From Trichoplax adhaerens (lineage: Eukaryota > Placozoa > Uniplacotomia > Trichoplacea > Trichoplacidae), in assembly GCF_000150275.1 (NCBI RefSeq), contig NW_002060943.1, positions 5,421,950-5,485,949 of the forward strand: a DNA stretch of 64,000 nucleotides, written 5' to 3'. Under the pieces are notes generated by a model. That model did not search any database. It saw only the letters and a program-made list of their open reading frames with translations, and was not told the origin of the DNA. How positions within the stretch are numbered: the stretch's first letter is position 1; every line of letters starts with the position of its first letter. The translations under genes and the position numbers were made by a program. Below, piece by piece: positions 34,512 to 55,400 of the stretch.

Positions 34512-36254
34512 TATGCAATTAGGCAAAATTGATCGAAATTGACGAATTTGTTGGAAAATAATGTCATTAGTTACATTGAGAAATCATTTGTTAAGCTAAT
34601 TCAAATTTATAACACTTTTCTATCTGGGCGATTGTAAAATTCGTTAATGTAGCTTTATCTTGACTTAGAAATGACTTTTTAATTCTTGTAACTGCAAAGT
34701 AAAACAAAGTTCTATACTGTTGGGAATATTGAGAAAAAAATGATTGCTGATATCGGTTAGATGATTTCAGTTTCATAGGATAATTATAATATATTATTAC
34801 GTAGCAATTATTCGTTGTCTTGCGATTGATAACTACTAAGATATCGTGTATTTTTTTACGAAATCTATATAACCTTGAATAAGTTGACTGACTCTTGTAT
34901 ATGTTGTTGTTAAAGTCACAGTTTAAGACTTTATATTTATCAGAGTAGCATGTTCTATATTAATTTCTTATTGTCCCCGATGCTAGCTACATATTTGTGC
35001 ATATATAATAAAATTTACGGTATGGTCATGTATAATAGTGAACTAACAGTTTACAGTAGCAATGCCGTAATTGAGTATTATGCTATTCATGTAAAGCTGC
35101 TTAAAATACCATACCGGTACTGTAGGAAAGCGAGTATGTCAAAAAGATCTGGCAATGTACCGTACTGTATAAAAAATATTCCTTGTATTACATGTAGGAT
35201 TTGGTCAATTTTGTGCAATGCTGGATACTAATCTGACGGTTAAATTTTAGAATTTTGCGTTTAGATATAAATTGGCTATGTAAACTGCAGTAATATAGAG
35301 CTTGGTACAAAAATAATTTGAAATCTTTTCCTTGATATTGTTTATCAGCATATTTGAAATAAAATTTGTAATAAATAATCTTTAGGTCACAAATTATTTA
35401 AATTAAACTACCCTCGTAACAATGTTTGCTTGATACTGATTTAAGTAATTATAAATTTTGCGCGGGTCTGATCGCTTACCGTAATTTATTAATTTTTAAT
35501 TTTATAATTATCTATAAAGAATGAAGTGAGATCATTTTAATGACAATATTATAATGTACATAATACAAGTCTAATTAGTATGTATTTGCATGTTATGGTA
35601 ATACTTGTACTATTTCGTAGGTAATTATAAACTGAAAGATTATTTTTCTTTGAGACATTCACTTCATATTAATAAAGTAAGTTAGAGAACAAGACAATAA
35701 TAATTTAGCTGGCTTTCATGTATCATTAATATTTTTGGAGAAAGTGTAGACTTGAATTCCAGTAAAACTAATGAGAATAAATAGCTAGTGTTACTTGCGA
35801 TAGTAAAAAATGAAAAATCTTTGCAATTTATCAGTAATAAAACCTAATGGATTTATAGGTTACCGGATATCTGTTAGGGTTAAATTTTGCCAAGATCGGT
35901 CTTATTTATAAATTTAATTAATAAAGGGCAACTAAAAGTCCATATCCAATTGTACATATCTTTAAAATACTTCTAATATTCAGGAATTTCAGGATTAGGG
36001 TGCATATGCTTACAGTAAACAAAAAGAGAATGATAAACAAATTTAAATGGTATTTAGTAGTGGTGTTTAGTATGGTTAAATTAAGTACTGTACTGCAATG
36101 ACAAGCTGTGCAATTTCAATCATTGCTATTAAAAATATTGTCATATAAAGTAGCCAATAATATTTATAGCTACAAAATTATCCAAATAATCACAGTCAGT
36201 GACGTATTAAATAATAAACCAAAGGTATAGTGTTGAATTGATTTTTACTTGTTA
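34512..36254. other. Non-coding gap after the ARHGAP39-like gene
   Basis: AT-rich DNA with no exon chain, RNA gene or clear repeat seen on either strand. The first few hundred bases should be the 3' UTR of the ARHGAP39-like gene. Confidence 0.45.
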
Positions 36255-36379
36255 ATTAGTTGTCATCCATTTTTTTCTCCCAACAAGGTTCTTCTAGACC
36301 TGACATTCTTCTCGGTTTCAACTGAGTCTGTTCACTCCATTTCTCTTTTTCTTGGCAACAAAATCAAAACCAGAATAAC

Positions 36380-36382
<3 letters not shown>
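36255..36382 (+). promoter_or_regulatory. Probable 5' leader and start-codon exon of dihydropyrimidinase
   Basis: A pyrimidine-rich, less AT-rich pocket in AT-rich DNA, ending AATAACATG|GTAGGAA. The ATG at 36380-36382 is directly followed by a GT donor. The next coding exon starts in phase 0 at 36927 and lacks its own ATG, so a start-codon-only exon here would complete the protein. Inference from frame and context only. Confidence 0.45.
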
Positions 36383-43128
<6,746 letters not shown>

Positions 43129-46100
43129 TGTATCCACTGAAATTACTACTCTTTCGTTGTCATATAGTCTCTATTTCTAGAGATTTTCATCTATCAATGA
43201 CCTTTATTTTTTCATTTTTTTAGTAGAGTAAAGTGTTGATTCTCTCTTAATGACAGCGTTAAAAGTTACACGAGTATCGATCATTTTGTTTTGTTGTTAT
43301 TACCGTATAGACCTAGAACTAATTCTCAGTGGATTGTATGATTTCTATCGGTTCTAATTTGTTAACTAGAATAGCTGCTTTAACACATCTAAAATAGTGG
43401 AAATATATATCGCTATTTTTGTTCTAGGTATAACTAGACATAGCGGTACAAGATAATTTCCAGCAATTTTAAAATAAAATAGCGTCTTTCATTTATGAAG
43501 AATGTTTGTATCTCCTCATTGAGTATGAGATTGGATATTTTTAGAACGATGTGATTGACAGATAAGAAATGTTTCTTGTTTAAATTGAAATTGCTTCGAT
43601 ACTATTTCCCTGATTCTCAAGAGTTTTACATTTGTTTATCGAAGAACGTAAGCTAGAATAAGTATCTTAATAACTTTGGGGTGGGTAAAAATTACTTTAG
43701 GATGCTAATAAAAGTGAGATCTGTTTTTTTAATTGTCTTCCATGAACCATTAATATAAAATCCAAGTTGCGTCAATGATAATCAATTACTCTATAATTCG
43801 ATATATTGTACGCGAATAATTATTAATTATTGATGAGTCTTGATATATTTTAGCGATCAGGTATTATGGCATTGCAATGCATAGCAGCTTAGACTAAAGC
43901 TAAAAGCAAAGAATACTAATATTGACCGATATAACTAGCCTATGATATAAGATTGAATGCAGGGTTTGTTTTGGCATCCATTTTGAGGTTTTGTAGTTAC
44001 TTACTACCCTTATGAATACATTTAGATAGTTAGGCTCATAAATTTTCTCTCTTAAAAAGTATATCTTACATTTGATTATTACTGCTCCGAGTAAAATTTG
44101 ACGTTCGAACAACGGCAACTGTATATACAGATTAAGACTAAATTCTAAAAATTTAGCAACATTTGACTAAGTTCATTGCTTGCGGCCTTCTTGCTTAAAG
44201 TATACCGTACGTGCTATAAAAAATGAGATCATAATCAATCCGAGTATTACAAGAATTAATATTTAGATGGCAAGATCATGAATATCAAGGCTAATACCCC
44301 GAAACTGAAGCATCTTTAATAGCGATTTGCTGTTAATTTCTTTTCCAGAAATGTAGATTTCTAAAAATTCTAGGATATTATGCCAGTGAATACTCCAGGA
44401 AAATGGCTATAAGTATCAACTATTTCGTAAAGATTCAATAGTGATCTGCTCGTACTTGCTTACAATTTCTGTTCTTTAGAGATAAACTTTCATAGGTGTG
44501 ATATGATGAATATGTAAGGATTGATGTTCGAATATAGCAATCATTAATATGGGTTATACTGCAAGAACTCTATAATAGCTTGATTTACTCGTATATTTCT
44601 CTATGTCATATGACCAAAGTAGGAATTTTATACGCGAATATATTTAGTATATAAATTAACTGGTCTATATTTCAATACTCTTAATCGATTTTATTGAATA
44701 TTACAAAAACTCTTTCTTAGAGAAGTTACGACACTCTACATAGTTGTGAGAGTAAGAAAATTTAAGTAATTATTTACCCTTACAATAGAATAATCATTAA
44801 ATTTATTTAGAGCTCTACACTATCTTAATCAGCAGCTTGATTATAAATGTCTAACCTGGGACATAAATTATAGCAGTACATCAAGTTGGTGTGTTTAAAC
44901 CTTTATTAGTGCTCAATGAAATGTTTGGCGATGCTATTTTAAAAGTTATACAATGTTCTGAATCTCTATGTACTAATAAAACTTTCCTTTAACATCTGTT
45001 AGAAGGTAAATTATTATAGGAATAAAATTTTAAGCAGTTATTGCTTCTGAAATGGGGCGATTATTAAGTATAGTTGGAAGTTCTATATACTATCTGGATC
45101 AGCAATCGAATTGCATAAATCTAACCTGAAATATGAACTTGTACGTCAGGTTGATCAGCTTGAATCTTCATCAGCGCTCAAATAAGGCGATTATTAAATT
45201 TAGTTGGCAGCTTTATACTATTTTGGTCGGCAGTGTGATTACAAATGTCTAATCTGGAACATAAATAATAACAGTAGATCTTGATCAGTTTGAGCTTTCA
45301 TTAGCGCTCAAATAAGATGATTATCAATACTATTTTAGGCATTCTACATTATCCTGAATCGCTATTCGCTAATAAACTTCCTTCTTGAAAAGTAAACTAC
45401 CATCATCAAGTACCATTACCAATTTATGTATCCACGAAATACTATACATAGTTATCAGCGGTATTTCTAGGAACTGCATTATCTGCCTTAAATCCGTAGC
45501 GAGTTGGCAACTATTTGCGAGGCTATACTCTCTAAAAGGCCAATAAGAACAGCAGGAGTCTACTCTGCTGGATAAACAGAGATGAAAATGAATTTCCACC
45601 CATAATTATACGTAATGAAAACATGCAGATATTGAATCGTAATAACAAGGAAAGATCAAGGTACACTACGTCATTAAGCCATAAATTGCAGTAGTTATCA
45701 AGGCAGATTTCTTTCTTGTATACCCATGTAGTGGACGAATTGACGAAGGCTTGTTGGAAATCTTTTAAAATATTGGCAAACTGATTGTTGGGCCGTTTAA
45801 TTTCTACATCTCTGTTTTTTGAAATAAAAAGCCTTGAGATATTCAGAGTAAGATCATAAATAATCAATCTCTGCCGCTTATAATTCATACTGTGGTTTGT
45901 ACAAACGTTAATGCCATGATAGAATTGCATATACATTAGTTCAAATTGAAGGTTATTAAAAGTTAAAAAGTTCTCGATGATTAATCTCGATAGGGAGAGA
46001 AAATCGTCGAAAAACGGATTTTAATTTTAAACTGAATTTCTAGAATTGTTAATAGATTGTCCAAGTTTTTATAGAACATCGCCAACCAATTCATCTAATG

Positions 46101-46441
46101 TTTAATTAATCTTATATTATGGAATATCTTGATTGAGAATGGATTATCGGAATAGAAATTATTTTATGCTAATAATAGACCTAAGACATATAATCCAATT
46201 CTTGTTGCTGATGAACTAACAAACTCGAAAGTCTACTGCATGTTAATTTTTCCCATTAGTCTTATTCAAAGTTAGTTTTATGGCTGCTAAAATCGTAGCA
46301 GGAAGAGTTTTCAGTTTGAAGTCAATACTAGCAATAGATACTATTGCTTTAGCCGCGATAATCTTTATTGAAGAATATGGATAATTTATAATTTCATGCT
46401 GAGGAATGAAAAGATCACCATATAATTGCTATTAGGCCGTA
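43129..46441. other. 3.3-kb non-coding gap between DPYS and the receptor kinase
   Basis: Contains the DPYS 3' UTR and the promoter of the receptor kinase. No exon chain was recognised; two overlapping minus-strand open frames (45369-45936) match no family. Decayed tandem repeats occupy about 44812-45335. Confidence 0.45.
44812..45335 (+). repeat. Decayed ~130 bp tandem repeats
   Basis: Blocks such as ATAAATGTCTAACCTGGGAC and TTTCATTAGCGCTCAAATAA recur in altered form. Unit starts lie near 44812, 45079 and 45209, with a poorer unit between the first two. The copies are strongly diverged. Confidence 0.6.
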
Positions 46442-49400
46442 ATGGTTCCTCTTCGCGGAGTTCAATTGATCTGGATTATTGCCTTGATAATCTTACCTTT
46501 CCTATGTCATCATGTTACGACTGGTAAGCATTGAAAATGAGAAAAATTAGATAGCTATTACACTAATACTATGCTATGGACATTCTAGCGTACTACTACT
46601 ACCACTTCTACCCATCAATTCTTTCATTTTTTACGGCGCCATTCATTTGATCAATATAAACTCAGTAATATTGATCAAGGACTAATAAACTGAAATTAAT
46701 TGTAAAATATAATACTACTTTTACCTTTCAGTAAGAGCAACTCTAGAAACAGAGTCTTTATGCATTTTGTAGTTACCTTTGCTACGCCCAAATTGTGGAT
46801 TTTTTTGGCTGTAGCTGTAAAAAACTTTTCTATGCTTATTTTTTACTAACGGAACTAGTGCGACTGTAAAACACTCTGAATACCTTTCAAAAGTTTGCTC
46901 TAGTCAAAGCCATAGAATAAAATGGTAATCTACAATTATCAGGGAAATTATAAATCCGAATGAAACAAGAATAAACTGAAATGCTCCTAGAATCTGCAAT
47001 ACAGTCTTCGTAAATTTCTATTTATGAATTCAACCTATAGACAACAGCATATAGTTATCTAATAGTGGCTGTGGAATACTTTTTTCCTCTCATCGCTTGA
47101 CTGGTTCAACTTTGGCGATATATAGTGAATTCTGTATGTGCTTTCAATTTACTCTTGATTTATTCGGAGTTGATGATGTTCCTTTAGTAGTGGTTGTTAA
47201 ATACTTAAAATATCGCAATACCGTAAAAAGGATAGGTATCTTATATAGGCTATCTCTAAATACATATTAATCTACATAATTCCATGTTAGGCTATAGTGC
47301 TGTATTTAATAGGACGGCAGCACCACGTATTAATTACGTGTGTATAAATATACGCTTATAAATGGATATATATCCAATTAGATATATGATGGCTACACAA
47401 CTATACATAAACTACTGTGGTTATATGTAGATTTTAATAAAGTTATTCACTACCGTGCGATCTAATTAATGTACTGTAGATTTCATTTTACATTTTATCC
47501 TATGGATACAATTGACGGTTATGACAAATTGCCCTATAAGTAAATCGCTGCCTCTATGCTAGTCACTGTAGTTAGAATAATTTATACTGTATTCTATAAT
47601 TAATATGAATTTCATTGATGTGCTATCCTATTGGGATAATTATAGCAGATTGCCCCGTCATTAATTCTCTACGTCGTGGTAAAATCCAGGGTAGTGGCAT
47701 AACACCTGGTACTAAATTAACTTTCCTATGTAATCAAGGCTATCGATTAGTAGGAGCAAACGAGACTGAATGCCTCAGTTCTGGCCAATGGTCCAATGCA
47801 TTACCTGTCTGCAAAGGTAGAGCAATAGCGCAGACGAAATTTTGAAATATCTGCAGACTTTCAAATTGTGTATATTACACTCTTACATTTCGGAAGATGT
47901 TGGTAATTCACTATATAAATATTTGATGTCATTATTCGATCGTTTATATATTTAGACATTAACGAATGCAAGGAAGGCCTAGCAAAGTGTAATGTCTCGA
48001 GTTGCATCAATAAGAATGGTTTCTACCAGTGCCAATGTGCACAAGGATACGTGTGGAATCGTAAGAATGAAATTTGTACAGGTAAAGTTATAGAGTTTAG
48101 TTAGAAGATTCTTTATTGTTTCAAGACAGAGGTGTTACTATTCGTCCACTGCCTAGATTCCTTAAACTAAATTAATCCTAAGAAATGGCCTTGTCGAGCT
48201 TGACATGGTAACATTTTATGTAATCAATGAGAACTTATCTTACTAATAATGCTCATTAGACCAGGTGGTATGATACATCCTCAATCCAAAACATTCTCAG
48301 CCGTCGTCGATCATAGATCATATTTGTCTATGCATTCATCTATAACCATTAAATATTGCTTACATTTAGTACAATGGCCCAATTTTATTTGATATTAATG
48401 CTACAATAACTAACTGTGCTCATTAGACCAGCTGTATAATATACGAGTTTATCAATCTAATATATTGTTGATCTTCGATCAGGGATATTATTTGTTTTTC
48501 TATTCTTCCATAACTACACATTGCTCATGTTAAGACAGTGGTCTATATTTCATTCGATATTAATGCCTTTATTAAATATATACGTACATATGATGAATGT
48601 GTTCTAGAGGCATACATTTTATTTGCCGATATCCTAGATATACGGTCTATATTATTGATGCTGTTTATCGCTTGCTAAAGTACTTTTTGGATTATAACAT
48701 TGTAGATATAAATGAATGTAGTAAGAAAAATCGACCTAAGAATTGTCCAGATTCTCGATCTGGCTGCACCAATTTACCTGGTGGATTTAATTGCACTTGC
48801 ACAGGCGGCTACGTACACTTTAATGCTACTTTTTGTCAAGATATCAATGAATGTACTAGCAACCTTTATAACAATATATGCAATCATAGTCAGCATTGCA
48901 TTAATACGGAAGGAAGTTATCAATGTATTTGCAAACAAGGTTATAGAAATTCATCAACGACTGGTTGTAGTGACATTAATGAATGCATGGAAAGTAGCCA
49001 TAATTGCACAAGCAATCAACAATGCATCAACGTCGGTGGCAGCTATAGCTGTCAAGAACTATCGCTATCCAGTGAAGAATTGCAGAAATGTGCAGCAAGT
49101 AAGTTGAATATCGGATTGGAAAATAGCCTTAAGCTGTTTAAATGTGCTTATAGTTTTGTATACTGATATAGAGGTAGTAGAGTAGGTAAAATACGGAAAA
49201 CTATTACCATAACAGTTTTGTAGTCAGTAAATGGATGAACTAATTATAACTACAATAATAATTGACAATATAAGAGAAACTGTATTAGTTATTTCGACCA
49301 TTGCTGTTACTTATAGGTAATGGTAGTACTTGTCAAGCAATTACTCAATTTCAAGACGGCTCTGTCTCTGGTAATCGCTATTCTTGTGGAGCTAATATTT

Positions 49401-52400
49401 CGTTTACTTGCAATAGTGGATACTATCTTACGGGTAGACCTATTCTATACTGCTTATCCAATGGAAGCTGGTCGCATTCCTTGCCAAACTGTAGTGGTAA
49501 AGCAAAAATTTCGATTAAAAAATACTGAAAAATTATCGTCTAGTTATATAAAAATCGCATATTTCTTTTGGTAGATGTTGATGAATGCATTAATAATAAA
49601 GATGATTGTCAAGCACCAGCCTTTTGCTATAATACTGTTGGCTCCTTCCAGTGTCAATGTCCGGCCGGTTATAAAATCGATACGAGAACAACTTGTCAAG
49701 GTTTTACTGCATTCTATTAATCTTCTCTTTACACTGCATAATAGCCTATCCATCGTTATGGCTGCATAAACATTTCATTTATAAAGCTATAACAATCGTG
49801 TCCTCAATAAGTAGAATTGATTAAATCCTTATTTGATTCATTTATATCTGCAAAAGATATCGATGAATGTTTCCTCAACACTCATAAATGTATTGCTCCT
49901 GCTACATGTCGTAATCTACCTGGCAACTATGAATGCCAATGTCCTAATGGATATGTTCTTGCTAAAAATAAGCTGAGGTGTAAAGGTACAGTATTGCTTA
50001 ATTAAGCATTTACCATAATTTTAGATGCTAGCGATGAGAATTACTCAGGATTGTTCATATTTCAATGCACTTTATGAGTATGTATTTTAATATAGAGTCT
50101 ACACTAGTAATAAGAATATCATATGTATAGGCATCAGGCATCTGAAGTTGAAATATTTTTAACGATAAATTGGGATAATTAAAGTGCTAATAGTGGAATA
50201 TACTGTACATTTTTCAAATAAAATGAAAGTAACACTGCTACGGAAAGTAAAATATGTATCCAGTGTTCTATAACATTTGGTATTATTAATCAGGGTGTTT
50301 AATAAGATCTCAATCACCCACAGTAATTGCTTAAACTATTAAATTGCTGCAATTTTCAAGGTAGTTGTATATTGCAAATTTTATGGTCTTTATTTACAAT
50401 AAACGATCTGCTTTAGTATACGATGAACTCTTAGGTTTGGTATACAGCACGATATATTAGTTAGCGATCTATATATGTACCGTACATTCGTTTTATAGAA
50501 CCAACAGTACGCAAGCGGATGTATATGGGTTACTTCATAAATTTATTATTCTGCGAGTATAGCTAATTGGCTGAAAAATAGTAATATTTTATTATTTCTT
50601 AACTTTGGATTGCTTACATTAATCAGAAAGTGGTGTTTGGATTATTAAAATTTTCTTCTTCGTATTATACATGTTGTGGTGGACTTTTTAAGCTGCGGGT
50701 GTTGACCAAATGAGTAATACTTAAAGTCGTTACTAATTTTTTCGTTTATAACTATATATTTTCATCAGCTAAAGGCTGCCAGTATTAACGATGTAAATAG
50801 CATTTTAAAATTTTACTGATGTTTGCCTTCATAAATAGAAATCTTGATTCACTGGATTGCCAAGGCTAATCTAGAGGAACAGCAATTAGAAAGTTGCTAA
50901 CACAGAATCTCAGATGCTAATGCTCTACTATCTTTCCGATAAAAATGTGCCAAATACATTCTATTAGATGATTACATTTCCGTTCATCTAGAAAACTTTA
51001 CCAACAGCGATAATGTTAATTTTATCTATATAAATGCAAGTTTTTGTTCATGAAAATGCCATTACCGATGTAGTAAACATATTAACTTTAGGTTTATATT
51101 TTACTATCTTAATTAAAGGGATATTTTATTCCGTTGTTATTTTATCATTCTTGATTAATTATTTCTAATCGATTCTTAAGCAAAGTTTGATTGTAAATGA
51201 ATATTTTCTCAACAGATATTAACGATTGTACGAAAAAGAACAATCCTTGCCATGCTCAAGCGACTTGTACTAATCTACCTGGCTCATTTAATTGCACTTG
51301 CAATGCTGGCTATACTGGGGATGGATTACATTGCGAAGATATCAATGAATGTAATAGCACGATTTCCTGGCCGTGTTATCCACATCAAACTTGCGAAAAT
51401 ACTTTAGGCTCTTATAAATGCGATTGCCAGGAAGGCTACCGACAAATTAATGATACCACATGCACTGGTAAAGAGTCCTTGATGAATTTTAGATTATTAA
51501 TTTCCAGAATTATACTCTGGTATCATGAGATGAAATTATTAAATAAACTCATTCCATGCATTACCAACCTCTTTTTTTATCTTATTACTACGTGATATAG
51601 CTCATCACTATACCAATTTTCTTTCATGTTGCTTATATCGGATATTATGGTTGTTACAATTTCAGATATTGATGAATGCAAGATCGGTGTAGCTAGGTGT
51701 TTTGCGCCTTCGTACTGCCAAAATTTACAAGGCTCGTTTTATTGCGCCTGTCCTGCAAATAGTATACAGCCAACAAATTGTAAAAGTAAGTAAATTTAAT
51801 GACTTTGCCTAGTCATTACAATTCCTAAATGATGGAATTGTCTTACGGATTATGTCGTATTGATAACTAAGCGAATCTTGATCGTTACTCCTTTCTTTCT
51901 GTTAAAGAAATTACATGTCCAACGGTTACTTCTATTTCCAATGGTAAAGTAGTAGGAAGTGATTATTCAATCTTTAAAAGCCTTGTATTTTCTTGCGATT
52001 CTGGATATGAGTTACAAGGAAGGCACAATATTACCTGTATGCAATCCGGAAATTGGTCAAGCCCTATTCCTAAGTGTCAAGGTATGAATTATTATAAGCA
52101 GGGACTGCTAGCGATAGCAATCTTAGTAACTACAAGTCCTTCCTTTATTGATAAAGGATCTCAATTGCCAGTTATAGTTGATATTATTTCTTCAATTTTA
52201 GAGACTTATTTCCGGATTATGAGGTGTAAATTTTATGTTCCATGCTTGTATCTAGATTTTTCACTTACTCTTTTCTGTTTGGTGCTCCTATAAATTTGTC
52301 ATTTTTATCGTTATAAATTACATCGAGTAAATCTGTAATAAGAATTTAAACAAAGATCATTATGAAGTATTAGGAATTAAGTAATCATACACTATCGGTA

Positions 52401-55400
52401 TAAATACTATCTCAAAATTAACTTGATTGTTGGAAATCGACTGAATGAAGATCATGTAGAGTGTGCTGCTACAGTTATTGACAAATATACGAGTGTGAGG
52501 GTAGCATAATGCCTATAAATTTAATGTCTATTTCCATAATTTTCTAGAATTGGGTCATTTCTAATGTCTAGACAAATAAATGATTATAGGCTTCATCTAT
52601 CCAATCTATCCAAGACATATTGATTAGAAGGAATGGACTATATTATCATTCATATTTATGTTATTCTCTTTAGATATTGACGAATGCAAGCAGCAATTAG
52701 CAAATTGTCTAAATACGTCATATTGCGTTAACACTGAGGGTTCCTATCTTTGTGAATGCTATCCTGGTTATGAAACATCGAAATGTATAGGTAATTTTTA
52801 GAATTGGGCATATAAGTCTTTCGCTAGAGATGTTGGAGTACTTTAAGCCTAATTGTAATGATCAAGGTTACCATACACGTTATATGAATGTGCTAATAAG
52901 AATTATAATGGCTATTTATTGCTGACATTAATATTGTACAAAATTAATTGATTTATGAGCATAATTTGCTAAATAATTCATATTATGATGTATGCGACTT
53001 CTACTAAGTACAAACATGCAATGGAATATAATCTCTTTAATATACGGCTGTACTATATCAACTTTATATAGTGTATGCAAAATTCATCAAAATGTAGTGA
53101 TAAATTTAAATTTGAATAGCAATGCTATATTTTCTGTTATTAGCCACAGATTTGTGTTTTGTGGCTGTTGTAGTAAATCTAAACATGGATAGGTTGTATA
53201 CAATTCAGTACATAGGCTTGCAAGAATATGAAAGATTATTAATATGCTTTATAGTATTCAAGAGTTAATTACTTGCAGTAATAAAATATTATTCGATAGC
53301 ATTTATAGTAGTTGAGATATGATCATATTGTGAATATTCGTAGTTTCCTTTACTTATATAGCGTTATTCCCTATATTTAGACATTAATGAGTGCGAAGAT
53401 GATGTTTGTGAAGCTAATGCAAATTGTCAAAATATTCCCGGCTCTTATATTTGCACATGCAAGACTGGATTTGAGGATGATGGAGATGAATGTGTCGATA
53501 TTAATGAGTGCTTGGAATCTTCAATTTGTCCAACTAATACTAGCTGTCAAAATACCATTGGATCTTACAAATGTTCGTGCTCAGAAGGCTTTAGGATTGA
53601 GAATGAACGATGTGTTGATGTTAATGAATGCTTGGTAGATGGATTATGCAAGGAAAATACCAAATGTGTGAATACCATTGGAAGTTATTCGTGTCTGTGT
53701 CTTGCTGGATACGCTGTAGATCTAGAGGGAGTTTGCAAAGGTGACTTTTACTCTATTGCTAATATTATGTTAATTATAATCTGTCAATTTTCATATCAGA
53801 AATTATCGGAGAATTGTAATTGCTATTTTTTAATGCTACATTATAAAGATTTGAACGAATGTGAACAGGATTCACATGAATGTGGTGCTAATGCAGATTG
53901 CGTTAATACTGTTGGCTCCTACGAGTGTGAATGCAAATTGGGTTATTCTTATGACGTTGATCAAATTTGTAGAGGTAACAACTTCAATCTTGACTGTAAT
54001 ACGTTGGATAATATTTGAAGAATCTGTCTTTGTAATTACGACGGCAGCTACTTCGCCATAAGAAATAAAATTAATGTAATCGTGATAGGGAGAACTTTAA
54101 ATTGCAGCGCTAATATTGCATAGTACTGTACTTTACATATAGTGAATCATCTTTTTAATTTCTTGCTTCTTTCAAAATACTATTAGACGTAAACGAGTGT
54201 AATAATGGCGAAGCTCAATGTCTTCCTAATGAAGGATGCCGCAATATTGCTGGTTCCTATCTCTGCATTTGTCCTAATGGCCTAGATCAGTATGAAGTTG
54301 GCGATGGATTTTGTCCAAGCAGTACCGGTGTGCATTGACATTTACGCAACAAGATATGAAAATAGATTAGCTAGTTACGCTCTGCTCTTTCAGTATTGAT
54401 CAAATTAATTAAATTAAATTAAAGTTGCAGCTATTAATTCAAATTTTATAATATTCGTTTATATATTAAGGCTATCCTGCTTAGTAATGGTAATTGTTTA
54501 TAACATGTCTTACCACGTAATCAACTGTTTCTATTGCTATTGCTAGTATCGGTATTTCTATGATAGAGATTTTGACTTAGAATTCTTTTATTTTAAAACT
54601 TAAAAGAATCTCGAAAAAGTAATTTCGTCTTGCCCCATTTTAATTGTTGTTTTTGATTATTGATGAAAGTAGAAATTATTCAGCGTATGAGAATTGACTA
54701 ATTTTATAAATAAATTGACAACATCCATAGCATCTACTGGAACGGCATCTAGTCCTAAAATCATAACAACATCGACAGGCATTCGTGCTACTCCTGGTAC
54801 TGGTCCACAAATTGGAGATGTAGGAACCATTGTTGGTATTGCACTTGGATCGGCATCCTTTCTAGTGATGATTAGCTTTGGCATATGGAAAATTTATAAA
54901 GCCCGAAATCGATCTCGTCCGTTAATTAACTTTGATCAGACAGTAAGTATAGCTACCGCAAATTACCTATTGGCTAGAAATTTCAAAGTATTGAAAAATG
55001 TTCTCTGAAGTTGATTTCCTGGAGAGAAGTTAAGAAGCTTTAAATTTATTGTAATCCCATAAATAGGAAATGACAACAACTGCAGCTTTTCCAATTGAGC
55101 TGGAAGTAGTGACTGATTTGCCTGAACGAAAATATCTATTATTGAAAAATTTTGGAATTGAGATCAATAAAACCATTGGTAGGGGAGCATTTGGTGAAGT
55201 CTACAAAGGTGTCGCAGCTATCAAATTAAACGGCAAAAAATCTACGCATGATGTTGCTGTAAAGCTACTAAGAGGTGCATTTTCCTGATTATGTAGTACT
55301 TGTCAAGCGGATCACAATTATCACTACTTTATTATAAATTATCTATCATAAGGGAGGCTTTGCTGGATTTATGTTATTCTGAGATGATAATAGCAATCGT

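Noticed and set aside
45369-45936. Two overlapping minus-strand frames between DPYS and the receptor kinase
   Set aside because: No family motif, no splice-compatible partners, and residue use is what random AT-rich DNA would give.
48712-49107. 131-codon frame overlapping the EGF exon
   Set aside because: Shifted-frame shadow of the triple-EGF exon at 48706-49098, which has the Cys pattern and matching splice phases.
53387-53638. 83-codon frame overlapping EGF modules 11-13
   Set aside because: Shifted-frame shadow of the receptor kinase exon 53381-53740.
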